From assembly GCF_004379255.2 (NCBI RefSeq), contig NC_056052.1:15904589-15968588 (forward strand): a stretch of 64,000 nt of DNA. Direction: 5' to 3'. Below are positions 22,440 through 34,096 of this stretch, piece after piece; the first letter of the stretch is position 1; every line of letters begins with the position of its first letter. The DNA comes from Salvia splendens. Lineage: Eukaryota > Streptophyta > Magnoliopsida > Lamiales > Lamiaceae. A program made the translations under genes and the position numbers. A model generated the notes under the pieces. It had not been told where the DNA came from, ran no database searches, and saw only the letters and a list, made by a program, of their open reading frames with translations.

Positions 22440-23783
22440 TTTCTTGGCTTGTTGTATCAGGGATGTACTCATAGAAATTAATAGGATTGTTCTATGGGCC
22501 AAGTGAATTAAAATGGAGTTTGGGCCAAGTCCTTTTAATTTTAGTAGTGGGCCACTTGGATAAGAGGAAGCTGGGCTTCTTCAAAAAAGTGTGGACTTCT
22601 CATTTAATTATTTTGGGCTCCTAGATTTGGTCCCAAGTTGGTTAAGGAAATTTACATTTGAGTTTGGGCCGGATGGAGTTTTATATGTTGACCTAAGATT
22701 GATTATGGAGATGAGTTTGGAGCTCGAAAATTCATCAATTAATTCCCGAATAATTTATTAAGATTTCGATATGGAAAATGATGAAGTTGGGGAAGCGAAA
22801 GCCGACCGGCGTCGCCCCGCGGCGCCATGAGCGGCTTTAAGAAAAATTCGAAGAAAAGGATTTAAAAAGGGATTTTCCAAGAATCCATATTTTATTTAAT
22901 AAGTGTCCAAGTGATTATTTTTTGAGAAAATAGAATTTCTCCAGATTTAGTAAATTGAATAATTAAATTTTACAGAGTAGTGAACCCCGAGGTAGGATTA
23001 AGAAAATCCTATGAGACGAGACTAAGATATAGGTGCTATCCAATATGGTGCATGCATTCTTTTCTCAAGAGAAATAGTTCAAGTACTAATTAGCGTGCTA
23101 CGCTATATATTTTCAAAGGATAAATTGCTCAAGGGCAAGTGAGGCCAAAGCGAGTAATTGAGTTGAGGAATAAGCATATCAGATGGGATTTCTTTTAATA
23201 TCCAGCACTATAGTGTGGATATAAAGCAAATACTTGTGAAATTATGAAATATCATCTTTTCTCAAAATGGAGCTGTGATTCTTTTATAGTTGTTGTCATG
23301 CCATAAAATGTTTGTTCATGAGGCCTATTTGTTGGGGCTATATGCCTGAGGGTTTTGGCGATGCCAAAACTAAGTAACGAATTCGGTTCCCAATAGGATC
23401 GCAAATCCTGCTCGGAATAACCTGCACAAGAGCCGTGAGCCATCCAAGGTTGGCCGGCCATGGTGTCCGTGGTAGGTGGCCACCTTCACGGTACACGACT
23501 CTCAGATATGGTATGAGTTTTGAAGAACTTAAACTGATTAGTCGGACTTTAAGATCACAAAGAATTTAGAATCTCACCATCGAACTCTGATTTATTTATA
23601 AGATGTTGATTCTATTTCAAGACCATGTAATTGATTACTTGACTTCTATTTATGATATCTATCGACTTGGCCTTTGTGTAAATTCTCAAGTTCTACCCCT
23701 TTTCTTTTCCCCGATTCTTTAATCCCTCCTATTAGTCGCGGTTTACCCTCTTTCGCTATCCTTAGCAAAATGCGGTCGTGACA
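22440..23783 (+). repeat. Relict LTR of the large chromovirus-derived family, opposite orientation
   Basis: The end at 23783 (GGTCGTGACA) is the reverse complement of the family's TGTCACGACC end. The ATCCTTAGCAAAATG neighbour, GCCGACCGGCGTCGCC near 22803, the GGTGGCCACCTTCACGG block near 23476 and GGGCC-rich DNA at 22490-22680 all match the inverse of blocks in the LTRs at 27326 and 30525. It is highly diverged and lacks a clear left end. Confidence 0.6.
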
Positions 23784-24010
23784 ATCGTATTCACATCAAA
23801 TCATGTCTTGCATGGGGAATTTGATACATTTTGTCTAAGAGCAATTGTATTCACATCAAATTATGCCTTGCATGAGGAATTGGATATACATTTTGTCTAA
23901 GAATATGTTGCAGCTGTACCTACTTCAGATCAAATAACCGACATCTTCACTAAACCACTATCTAGCAAAAATTTCTGATGGATGCAAAACAATCTTTGGA
24001 TTAGTTCTTT
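23784..24010 (+). pseudogene. Ty1-copia RNase H 3'-end remnant
   Basis: The plus strand reads YVAAVPTSDQITDIFTKPLS near 23905-23965, the C-terminal signature of copia RNase H. About 57 bases upstream of it are tandemly duplicated (about 23786-23841 and 23842-23903, both with TATTCACATCAAAT and TTTTGTCTAAG). No other copia domain is nearby. Confidence 0.65.
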
Positions 24011-24737
24011 ATTCATGAATGAATTAAGGGGAAATGAAAGTGTTCACATCTTAGCTGATCACACCACTGTCTATAGTGAAAAAAATGGAGAAAATGGTCC
24101 TAGCATGGACTCAGAGCATATGCTGAGACCATAAAGAATTAATATAATCAAGAACATATATAGTAATGTTACAGGACTCTTAGATTCAATTATATGCATC
24201 AAATATAAATTTGAAGAGATTAACAATACGTAATTAAGTCATAGTATTTCATTAATTTCTCATTCAATATGTTTAGCCGTTGTAAATAGACGTTTCTTGT
24301 ATGACTACACAATGAGATTTTTTTTAATGTAGAAATAGCAAAATATGTTTTATTTTCACGTTTTGACTGATTCAACTATAATAATGTTATAATTTAATAA
24401 AAGAATATAACTAGTTATCTACAGTGCTATAGATTAATAAAATAATATTAGTCTTCGATAAGTAAATGATAATAGAAAAGGGAGGAGCTCAAGTTTCCAT
24501 CCGCGTCTAGTCTGCACATAATTTATTCCTTATATAATCTTATATTACTAGTATATATTGGTTCATTTCTTTTGTTACGGGCATAGACCTCTTCTAATTT
24601 GTCTCTTATTCTTTATGCCAACATTTTTTAAAAAGAAATATTGTAGCGGAAATACAATTTGACCGCACAATAATTATTCTAAGTGATGACATAAATTTCT
24701 TAGTTAAAGAAAAAATGTGTTACGAAATAAACTAATA
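24011..24737. other. AT-rich intergenic DNA, nothing recognised
   Basis: No ORF, repeat or structured element that I can support. Confidence 0.6.
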
Positions 24738-25031
24738 CTCCCTCTCTTTCTTAAAATTAAAAACATTTTTTTGCCCGTTTTCTAAAAATAAAAATTTTTC
24801 AGTTTAGAAAATAGATGCCACAATCTACTAACACTAATTTCATTACTTTTTCTCTTTCACTCTCTTACCTTATCCATTTCATATCATCATTTTCATCTTA
24901 TTCATTTTTTATCCATTTCATATCTTCCTCTTTTTTATCTTATTCATTTTTTCTCTTATTTTCTCTTACTTTATCAAATTCGTATTAAACTTGTGTCATT
25001 TCCAAAGTTCCTGTTTTTGAAACGGAGGAAG
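24738..25031. mobile_element. Stowaway-like MITE upstream of the TIR gene
   Basis: It starts CTCCCTC and ends with the inverse GGAGGAAG, flanked by TA on each side (24736-24737 and 25032-25033). Size is about 294 bp, AT-rich, non-coding. CTCCCTC(C)GT ends and TA target sites are typical of Tc1/mariner-derived Stowaway MITEs. A related end lies at the equivalent place upstream of the second TIR copy (near 40120-40140). Confidence 0.75.
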
Positions 25032-25352
25032 TATTATTCTTCATTATCCTTTGTAATAAAATCTGAATATAAAACTATAAAGCGTATTTAGTGAAACCAG
25101 AAAAACAAAGGCTTTTATCTGACTAAATTTGAATTTAATGTATACTTATTCTTGGACTACCTATCAAATCACACGGTGATACCGTAATTTATTCAACTTG
25201 AAAACAACCCTCGAACCGTACGAAATTTTAATGAGATTTTCCCACTAATTTACCTTTTGAAAATTCAATGTCAAACGTTGAAACTCAATTCAATTTTTCA
25301 TTCCACACATGAATTAAGTATAAAATACTCCCATTTTCCAAATCCCTCCACC

Positions 25353-25359
25353 TATAAAT
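25353..25359 (+). promoter_or_regulatory. TATA box of the TIR gene
   Basis: TATAAAT, 80 bases upstream of the ATG at 25439, in an AT-rich promoter with an A-rich leader. The same box is kept in the duplicated promoter copies at 40415 and 41418. Confidence 0.6.
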
Positions 25360-25438
25360 TACAATCAATAAAAACAAGAAACCACACATTATTCCACAAG
25401 CACACAAAACAAACGTCCAAAAAAAAAAGAAAGGAATT

Positions 25439-26340
25439 ATGCAACGATCACTAGCCATGAACTTAGTGAAGAAGAAGCAACTTACAGATAGAATCATGTC
25501 GCCGTACGACGTGTTCATAAACCACAGGGGTACGGACACCAAGCGCACCGTGGCGACGCTGCTATACGACCACCTTTTCCGGCTTAGGATCCGTCCATTT
25601 CTCGACAACAAGAGCATGAAGGCGGGGGACAAGCTATTCGACAAGATTGACAAGGCCATAGGAGGCTGCAAGGTCGGTGTGGCCGTCTTCTCGCCGCGCT
25701 ACTGCGACTCCTACTTTTGTTTGCACGAGCTCGCGCTCATGATGGACCTTAAAAGGAAGGTCATCCCCATCTTCTGCGACGTCAAGCCCTCGCAGCTCCG
25801 CCTCGTTGACGACGGGACCATGTCACCTGAGGAGGTGACGAGGTTCCGCTCGGCCTTGGAGGAGGCCAAGCACACCGTCGGCCTCGACTTCGATTCTCAT
25901 AAAGGGTTAGCTTCTATCAACTACTATAGGAAAGTGATCAAAATAAAACCTTGAATATAATACAAAACGCAGGTCATATCCTAACCATGAGATTTGTCAA
26001 TCTGATGGTCAATAATTAATCAAAACGCATAAATATTATTAATTAGTTTTGAGTCATTTTATAAAATTCAGGTTTGAGTTCATTCCAGGTTTTGCGTTTT
26101 GTATTAAGATTGAGTTTTGCATAGATAACAACCCGTTAACTATATATCTCTAATTCTTACGTAAATATTCATTTCAAAGCGACTTTGACTAACTCAGTAA
26201 TATAATTTAGCAGTAACTGGTCGGACGTGGTGAAAAATGCAGCCAACATTGTGATAGAGAGCCTCGCAGAAATTGAATACGATGAGCTCCTCCTTCGCAA
26301 TAACAATCTCTCTGTTTACAAAACCCCAGCTTTTGCATAA
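25439..26340 (+). CDS. TIR-domain-only protein (two exons, 197 aa)
   Basis: Exons are 25439-25905 and 26214-26340, with a GT-AG intron of 308 bp; the joined frame gives 197 residues. The TIR domain covers about residues 21-150: YDVFINHRG at 23-31, a BB-loop-like RPFLDNKSMKAGD near 52-64, and SYFCLHEL at 91-98 with the putative catalytic Glu at 97, the residue that drives NAD+ cleavage in active plant TIRs. There is no NB-ARC or LRR region, and the exon-2 tail (NWSDVVKNAANIVIESL) closes the protein, so this is a TIR-only gene. Such proteins act in immune and cell-death signalling, upstream of EDS1-type partners. The start was chosen as the first Met after the TATA box; Met 7 and Met 20 are alternatives. 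No lesion is seen. NADase activity is inferred. Confidence 0.85.
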
Positions 26341-26888
26341 ATCCGGCAATTTCAAATTCATTATTTGTTTATTCGTCAGCGCTTGTTCAAGGATATCCTC
26401 GAATAAAGTTCAAGTTATTTCATTCTTTCCAAAATAATGGATTAATTACCGATCCTCTAGTTCAATTTGTTATAGGTTAACTATGAAATTTATCGTTATT
26501 TCATTTATTCTACTTTGAATCAATTTTATCATTAGATACCATGATTGAATCATTAAATGATGCCCCTGAGAACGATGTGTTATCTCTATCTATGATACAT
26601 ATATATTGAAAAGTTTGCTTTTATGGTTTGTATTCGGTAATCGTTATTTTTATCATAGTTGTTGATTAATTTCATAGAAGAGACGCTGGCATGGGTATGG
26701 TATGTGATGTGTACTGTTAAGATAGAGTTTTCGTTTCATGTGCAATTACACTCGAACTCAATTAAAAAATCTCTAAGCATACAACTTAGCTAGAAGAATA
26801 CAACATCAATGATGATATTTAGAGTGCCGATCTACAGAAAGTTAAAGTTTGAATAATTCTTACAATATTGGAAAACATGTAAAATTAT
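26341..26888. other. 3' flank of the TIR gene, non-coding
   Basis: AT-rich. The first 60 or so bases are homologous to the flank after the pseudogene exon 2 at 59206-59275. No other feature is seen. Confidence 0.6.
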
Positions 26889-27088
26889 TCTTCTTTTGTC
26901 CTATTAAATATGAAACGTTTTCCTTTTTTGATTTTCCATTAAAAATAAAAGGTTTCCTAAATGGAAACAACATCATCTCTAATTTTTCATCTCTCTTACT
27001 TTATTCTCTCTTCATTAACCCACAAAACAGCACTACATAAAATCATGTGCCAAAAACAAATGTTTCATTTCTAATGGGACGGATGAAG
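26889..27088. mobile_element. Stowaway-like MITE, about 200 bp
   Basis: The left arm reads TGTCCTATTAAATATGAAAC, and the right end reads GTTTCATTTCTAATGGGACG, its imperfect reverse complement. AT-rich interior, no ORF of note. Edge positions are approximate. Confidence 0.65.
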
Positions 27089-27216
27089 TATTTTTGATCT
27101 GTAAAAGACGATGAAAAATTAAGAAACGGGAGTGTAAAATTATGAAAATTAAATATGATGAGTGATTGATACTCCTAACAATCCTTAGACAAGTCAGACG
27201 AATGTTTTGTACTACT

Positions 27217-27325
27217 CCTTCCGTCCGTTAAATATTGTTCACATTTCACTCGGCACGTGTAGGGGTGGGTAAGCATGGTATATCTTACCGAAACCACCAT
27301 ACCGTATTTCTTACCGTACTTATAT
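27217..27325. mobile_element. Left parts of two MITEs split by the solo LTR
   Basis: 27217-27259 has a Stowaway-type end (CTCCTTCCGTCCGTT). At 27260 a different element begins (TAGGGGTGGGTA, hAT-like) with CTTACCG repeats. The solo LTR interrupts the second element: its continuation, also with TTACCGAAA and CGGTATATACCG, is at 39750-39945. The Stowaway partner end is probably AAATGGAGGAA near 40120. The pairing is inferred from motifs. Confidence 0.45.
27321..27325. repeat. Target-site duplication TATAT of the solo LTR, left copy
   Basis: TATAT directly precedes the solo LTR and recurs at 39750-39754, directly after its last bases. Confidence 0.75.
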
Positions 27326-30115
27326 TGTCACGACCGCACTTGCTAAGGATAGCATAGTCGGGGAACTGTGACTAGGGGTGGGAGTATAAGAAGCGGGGAA
27401 AGAAATAAGGGAAAATAAAATCAAACATTGGTTGCGAGACATGACTAATTAAGTGCTGATACATAGAAGAAAGATACTCGATCATGAAGACTCGAGTAAT
27501 TGTTTGTAAAAATTTAAAAATATCAGAGCTTTGAACAAAATAGACTTGAGCCTTTTTAGATGCACAACAGAAGCAAATGAACGCGGTTCCATGTATGAAG
27601 ACATGAACCTCCGAGAGTCAAAATCTGACTGAATTAAATGTCTTGTCTCAATAGCACTTCCTCCACCACTTCGCTGCTCAACCTGCACATTTAGAAATAT
27701 ATGCAGGGCTGAGTACAAAAGTACTCAGTGAACGCATTGCCGAAAACTACAAATATACATTTGAAAATATTGTCAAGCCATCATCACAGTAACACTCGGG
27801 GGTGTTATTGAAAAAGACCCGAGCTTACTAAAAATATTCACCATGGGCTGCAGCCCCTTTTTCCTGTACTTTAGCCATATTTGATCGCATTGTGCCGCCG
27901 AGATGGTGTTCTCGCACGGTCAACTTCTCTGCCCATCATGTCAGAGGTATCCTTGTGCCGGGAAGGTGGCCACCTTCCACGGTCACCTGCTCTGCCCAAC
28001 ATGTCAGAGGTAGCTTGTGTACACTTGTCCGAGCGGGGACACCACCCTCACTAGGACCCGAATTCGACTTATATCATCATTCATAATTCACTTGGCCTTA
28101 GCCAAACAGATAGACATCATACACAAAAAATTTATGGCAAGACAACATCTTTAAAAATCACGAACATGTGTTCGTGTTTTCATATAATACGATTTGTATT
28201 TTTAGTATAAGAAAGGTCACCTCGTTCGCTTAAAACTCCTTAACATGAATTTCCTGACTCCACCCTTAACTCACGGAGATAGCCTTTTGAAAACAAACAA
28301 CGTATTAATAAGACTCGAGAAATTCACATACTTATAGGAATGCATGCCCCTAGTTTATTTCTTTTATCATTTGTTCACCGTTAGAAAATTTTAGAAACTT
28401 GCATATTAATTAAATTGGGAAAATTAATTAATATCACTTCTTTATTAAAATAATTATTTCTGTGACTTGAGAACGTCGTCTCCCTCTTTCTTTCCACTTC
28501 CTTAGCGGCCGCCCGAGGCGTCCTGGGGCGATGCCGGTCGGCCCTTAGCATCTCCAACTTTAACATCTTCCATCTTTGGAAATTTAATACTTTATTCGGG
28601 AATTATTTAAATGAGCTCCAACTCATCCCTTAAATAAATTCCAACATATTCAATTCCAAGCTCTACAGAATAAATCTCGGCCCAACGATTAAAGCCTTGG
28701 CCCATATTAATTAATTTCTTGGCTCACATTCCAACATATGATTAGTGTAGTCCATAAGGTAATCGGCCCACTTTTTCCTTAATAACTCCTTTGAGTCCAC
28801 CTTATTCCATTTTTAAGGTCCAACAAATTAAAATGGACCCAAACTAAAATAATTTCCTTGGCCCAAATTCTTCATTATTTAGTGTGGCCCAACTAAAATG
28901 AATAAGGACTCAATATACTCCTTCCCCCATACGTGACTTTCCCCCATTTCACTTCCTTCTCCAATTCCAATCCCTAATTGAAGAAGCGAGCAGCGCCTAC
29001 TCTCCCCACTCTCACGCCTCCTCCGGTGATAACGACACCACTCCTTGTCGTCGGAGCTCGCCGGCTATCCCTCTGTCCCTTCCTTCTCTCCATCTTTCCC
29101 TCTTCTCTCTTCCTCACGCCGCCGTCATCCCCTCTTTCTCTCCAGATTCGCCGCCGCCGCTACTGTGCATGCACAGGCGGCGGCTTCGCCTTCCTCTTCC
29201 CGGAATCCGGCTGTATTAGCAGCGGTCTCTCTCTCTCTTCCCCCCGATTCGCCGTACCGCCGCCGCTGCGGATCCACCACCGTCGCGGATCCGCCTCCTC
29301 CGCCTCCTCCGCCTTCCTCGAGAACCTCCCCCAGCCGCCAACGCCGATTTCCGACAGGTAAATAATGCTGAATTTTTTATCATTTCCCCCTTTTTGTTTT
29401 ATTTTTAACGACCAAATCTTGAATTTTAAAGTTTGGTGTTTTTAATTGTAGATCCGTCAAGGCTGCGATTTTAGTGATGGATTTGGAGGGTGGGGGTGTC
29501 ACCGTCGACTCCGGGCTGCCGAAGAGCACAGAATCGTACTCACGAGATAAGTTTTCCAACTAAGTGGTTATTATTAGTTGTAGGACTCAATTGTCTATTT
29601 TATAAATTTGGTGAATTTTGAACAATCGTGTCTACTGGGAAGACTTAATGGTGAAACAAGTTAATCTTGGTGTTTATTGTTAACATTTGGGCAGATTCTA
29701 CTTCCAACTACATATATGCATGCTTGTACATATATGAATGAAAAGGAAGGTTTGTGGTTTACCTTTTGATGTGGAATAAAGTTTTGTTGGATTGTAGTGC
29801 TTGACTCTACAATTATCTACAACTCTCCCTCCTATGTTCTATGTGGAATTCTTTTGATTGTGAGGTGGGTGAGACAAAAAGATTTGTATATACGTATATA
29901 TACATAAAAGATGCAAGTGACGTATCTTGCAAGAATGAGATGCAAGTGGCGTGTATCTTTCAATTATTCGGTCAGAGGATAATCTCAATATGTGTAAGAG
30001 GATGAAGGTTGAGGATTTCTTTCCACGTATCATTAATGCAACATTCTTTCTTGCTAAGATTCATTAATGCAACATTAAATGCTGCAATGAAAATTGTTCC
30101 TTCTCGATATGCTCG

Positions 30116-30150
<35 letters not shown>

Positions 30151-30524
30151 TTATCAATTAATTATTTAAGTATTTGCTTACTTAATCATTTAATTTGGTG
30201 TAGGTATAATTGGTTTAAGTTCGTGGCCGTCCGCGTTGAAGTACCCGCTTCCTTAAAACATATGATGTATAAATTAAATGTGGTTGGACTTTTGTTGGAT
30301 GTATCGGACATTAAAATTTGAATTTTGGGATCTTATTTATTATTTATTTAAATTAATTTTTTTTTCATATAGGTGTAATTATTTACGTGTTCTATTCACT
30401 TGCCTAACGTTAAACAAACAACGACAATCCATCGTAGCTCGGATTTAATCGCATAAAAGTTACATATATAAATAATCAAGCTAATAATATAGTTTATAAT
30501 AATATCGGCTTAGCGGGTCGTTAC
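27326..30524 (-). repeat. Solo LTR of the large chromovirus-derived family
   Basis: It starts TGTCACGACCGC and runs parallel to the LTRs at 30525-33980 and 36256-39743 but is clearly more diverged. Its final GTTACA is split: GTTAC at 30520-30524 is followed by the inserted LARD, and the last base comes after the duplicated GTTAC at 39744-39748. No interior of its own is present and TATAT flanks it, as expected for LTR-LTR recombination leaving one LTR. Confidence 0.8.
30520..30524. repeat. Target-site duplication GTTAC, left copy
   Basis: GTTAC recurs at 39744-39748 and brackets the LARD exactly. Confidence 0.9.
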
Positions 30525-33500
30525 TGTCACGACCGCACTTTCTAAGGATAGAAAACACGGTTGACCGCGACTAGGGGAGGATTTAAGAAGCGGGGAAAGA
30601 AATAAGGGGAAAATAAAATCAGGCATTGGTTGCGAGACATGGCTAATCAAGTGCTGATACATAGAAGAAAAGATACTCGATCATGAAATCTCGAGTAATT
30701 GTTTGTAAAAATGTCAAAATATCAGAGTTTTGAACAAAATAGACCTGAGTCTTTTAAGATATACAACGGAAGCAAATTAACGCGGTTCCATGTATGAAGA
30801 CATGAACCTCCGAGAGTCAAAATCTGACGGAATTAAATGTCTTGTCTCAATAGCACTTCCTCCACCACTTCGCTGCTCAACCTGCACATTTAGAAATATA
30901 TGCAGGGCTGAGTACAAAAAGTACTCAGTGAACACATTGCCAAAAATTACACATATACATTTGAAAATATTGTCAAGCCATCATCACAGTAATACTCGGG
31001 GATTCATTGAAAAGGCCCGAGCTTACTAAAAATATTCACATTGGACTGCAGCCCCTTTTTCCAGTACTTAGCCATATCTGCTCACATTGTGCCGTCGAGA
31101 TGGTGTTCTCGCCCGGTCACCTTCTCTGCCCATCATGTCAGAGGATTCCATGTGCCGGGAAGGTGGCCACCTTCCTCGGCCACCTTCTCTGCCGTTCACG
31201 GTCAGAGATTCCCAGTAGGGACACCACCCTACCAGGACTCAAAATCGAATCGATTCACATATATCATCATTCATAAGTCACTTGGCCTTAGCCAAACAGA
31301 TAGGCATCATACACAAAACATTTATGGCAAGACAACATTTTTAAAAATCATGAACATGAGTTCGTGTTTTCATAAAATACGATTTGTATTTTTAGTATAA
31401 GAAAGCTCACCTTGTTCGTTTAGTTTCTTTAACTTGAATTTTCCTGACTCCACCCGTAACTCACGGAGATAGCCTTTTGAAAACAAACAACGTACTAATA
31501 AGACTCGAGAAATTCACATACTTATAGGAATGCATGCCCCTACTTTATTTCTTTTATCATTTGTTCACCGTTAGAAAATTTTAGAAACTTGCATATTAAT
31601 TAAATTGGGAAATTTAATTAATAGCACTTCTTTATTAAACTTAATTATTTCTGTGACTTGAGAACGTCATCTCCCTCTTTCTTTCCATTTCCTTAGCGGC
31701 CGTCCGAGGCGTCGCGGGGCGATGCCGGTCGGCCACTTACGCCATAATTCCTCCGTTGGCTCCTCGTATTTTCCATCATAATATCGAACAAAAATCCAAA
31801 AAAAATTATTTAAGCGCATACTTGAATTATCGCAACTATTTCCCTTTGTAAAGAAAAATTATATGTTTTTCGGACTTGGGATAAATTATTTGATGCGTCT
31901 TCATCCATTATTTTCGGGCTTCGACTAAATTGGATCTATGTATCTTTTTACTTTGAAAATTTACTCATTAAGTAAAACTCTAAAATAAATTCCTAGATCA
32001 ATTATTTTATCTTAGTTATACAATTAGATGAAACCATATAAAAATATTAATTGAACCTTAACTTAAACTTTGGCTAAAATTTAATCTTATATTTGCTCCC
32101 AAAAGATATTATTTTCTAAACTAGACTAAGACTCTCTTTTATTTTCAACCGAAAGGATAGGTAAATTTCGGGATTGGGCTTCCCTTCATTTATTTACTGC
32201 AGCCCCATTTGTTAAAAGAATTGGGCTCAAATTTAAATTCTTCCACTCCCTTAGCCCAAGTAACTAATTCATTAGCCCAACAACAAGAAAATAAAACCCA
32301 TATGTAAATACTATTTCATCTTCCCCAATCTACCGTAAGCCTAAAATGAGAGAACTCCCCTCCCCCCTTTTCACTTGCTGCTACCGCCGCCGCCATCCTC
32401 AGCGCCGCCACCCGCCGTCGCCGCTGACTCTTCCTCTCTCTTCTCCCCTCTCTCTCTCTTTCTCTCTTCTCTCCCTCTCTCTCTCTTTTCTCTCCCTCTT
32501 CACCGCCGACATGCAGAGGCAGCGGCTTCGCCGCCCTTCTCCCGGCAGTCCGGCCGTCTCCGGACAGCAGTAGAGCTGCGCACTCTCTCTCTGTCAGCTT
32601 CCTCCTTCTCTCTCTCTCTCCACTCCGATTCCCGCCGTCACTGCGAATCCGCTACCGCCGCGAATCCGCCTCCGTCGCTGGTTCGCGTCCCCGCCGCCAT
32701 CACCGTGAACCCCCCCTCCAGCCGCCGACGCCGTCTTTCGACAGGTAGGGTGGTCGGAAAGTTCGTTCCTCCGCCCCTCTCTTTTCATTTTTTTTTAAGT
32801 TATTACTTTTATATATATTTTTCTTTGATGAAAACTTTGCTGATTAAATTCAAAATTTCCGGATTCAAGATATGAAAAAGAACAGATGTGTTTTTGGAGC
32901 GTGGGCCGCCATCGTCGGCGACGGAGTGCAGAGCTCGTTGCCTGAAGTTATTCGGCAGATTCATCCTCTAAGATAAGATTCTTAATTCATGCTTACCTTG
33001 GTTGTGGGACTTGGATTATTGGATTATTTATATGTTATGTGAATTTGGTGATCCTTAAACAATTATCTTGCTATTTTTGATTTCTGATTTCTGATTTGAG
33101 CAGATTCTAATCTCTTTAGATATGCATATGCTTGTACGTATGTACAAGAAAGAAAAGGTTTGTTGTTTACCTCTTTGTGGTGAAAAAGTGTTGTTGGATT
33201 GTAGCAATCTCCCTCTTCGAACTCCTCTATGTTTTGTGGGGTTGGTGTGTGCAGAGAGATAAGGGGGTGTGATGGTGAAAAAGAAAAAAAACTGATTGTA
33301 TATCTATATGCATATTCACAAAAGATGGTAGTGAAAGTAACAGTAACAGTGTAGCAAGTTGTGGTAGAAAGTTGTCTTACACATTACTATCTCAAATTAT
33401 TCTCCTTTGTCAGGAGGAGATAATGATCTGCCATTCTAATTAAATGCAGCATTAAATGCTATTGAAAAAAATTCGTTCCACTTAATCTACCCTCTTTTTA

Positions 33501-33980
33501 TTTTATTTATTTATTTAATGATTTAAGTAATTGTTTATTTATTTATTCACTTGTTTATTAAATTTTGGTGTAGGTATAATCGTTTCAAGTTCGTGGCTTT
33601 GGTGTAGGAAAACAAATAACGTCCATAGTATTCCCTAATGATGTACCGGACTTTCTTGGAGTGCGAGCACGACCGTTGAACTGGCTACGTGAACTTTTCT
33701 CTAATTGTAATAGATAAGGATTTGATAAATTTGTATAATAGTAATTTAGCGGACTTCGGAGATATGCCGGACATTATAAATTTTTATTTAGTGTTATTTT
33801 ATTTATTTATTTATTTATTTTTACTTGAAATATTCGTTCGAGAACGAAGCAACGATTATTTATAATTCCAAGATCAATTATTATACATGAAAATGGCAGA
33901 TTTCGAATACTACAACGATCACTTATTATTTATCTTTAGGCTAATAATAATAATAAGGTACGAAAGTTCGGGTTGTTACA
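30525..33980 (-). repeat. LARD 3' LTR (3456 bp)
   Basis: It starts TGTCACGACC and ends GGTTGTTACA. The plus strand carries a GC- and CT-rich island at about 32340-32760, followed by a splice-donor-like CGACAGGTAGG. In the plus direction this resembles a plant gene leader, in element sense a GAGA-rich stretch. ORFs there are not convincing proteins. Confidence 0.93.
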
Positions 33981-33993
33981 TTCTACCCCCCTT
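33981..33993 (-). other. LARD polypurine tract
   Basis: The minus strand reads AAGGGGGGTAGAA next to the 3' LTR, inside the longer, widespread GGGACGAAATTTC context (34000-34012) of plant chromoviruses. Confidence 0.85.
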
Positions 33994-34026
33994 AAAAGAA
34001 ATTTCGTCCCGAAATTTAGGGAGTAT

Positions 34027-34096
34027 TTAGACAAAAAGCTCGGGATATTTCACCTTCATTTTCTTTTCTAACTCCCATGAGGGTCTCACGCGAGGA
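34027..34096 (-). pseudogene. Chromodomain C-terminal remnant in LARD
   Basis: The minus strand reads RPSWELEKKMKVKYPELFV and then TAA at 34027-34029, just upstream of the polypurine tract. This matches the ATWE-E-MR--YP-LF ending of chromodomains at the end of Tekay/Del-type Ty3 polyproteins. Everything before it in the polyprotein is gone. Confidence 0.75.

Noticed and set aside
22440..23783. Independent host gene region
   Set aside because: Several blocks match the inverse of the large LTR family, including its TGTCACGACC end, so it is a relict LTR.
32346..32875. Pro/Ser/Arg-rich ORFs in the LARD LTRs (also 28978-29365 and 38046-38586)
   Set aside because: They come from a CT-rich, GCC-rich leader-like island; frames differ between LTR copies and no domain is seen.
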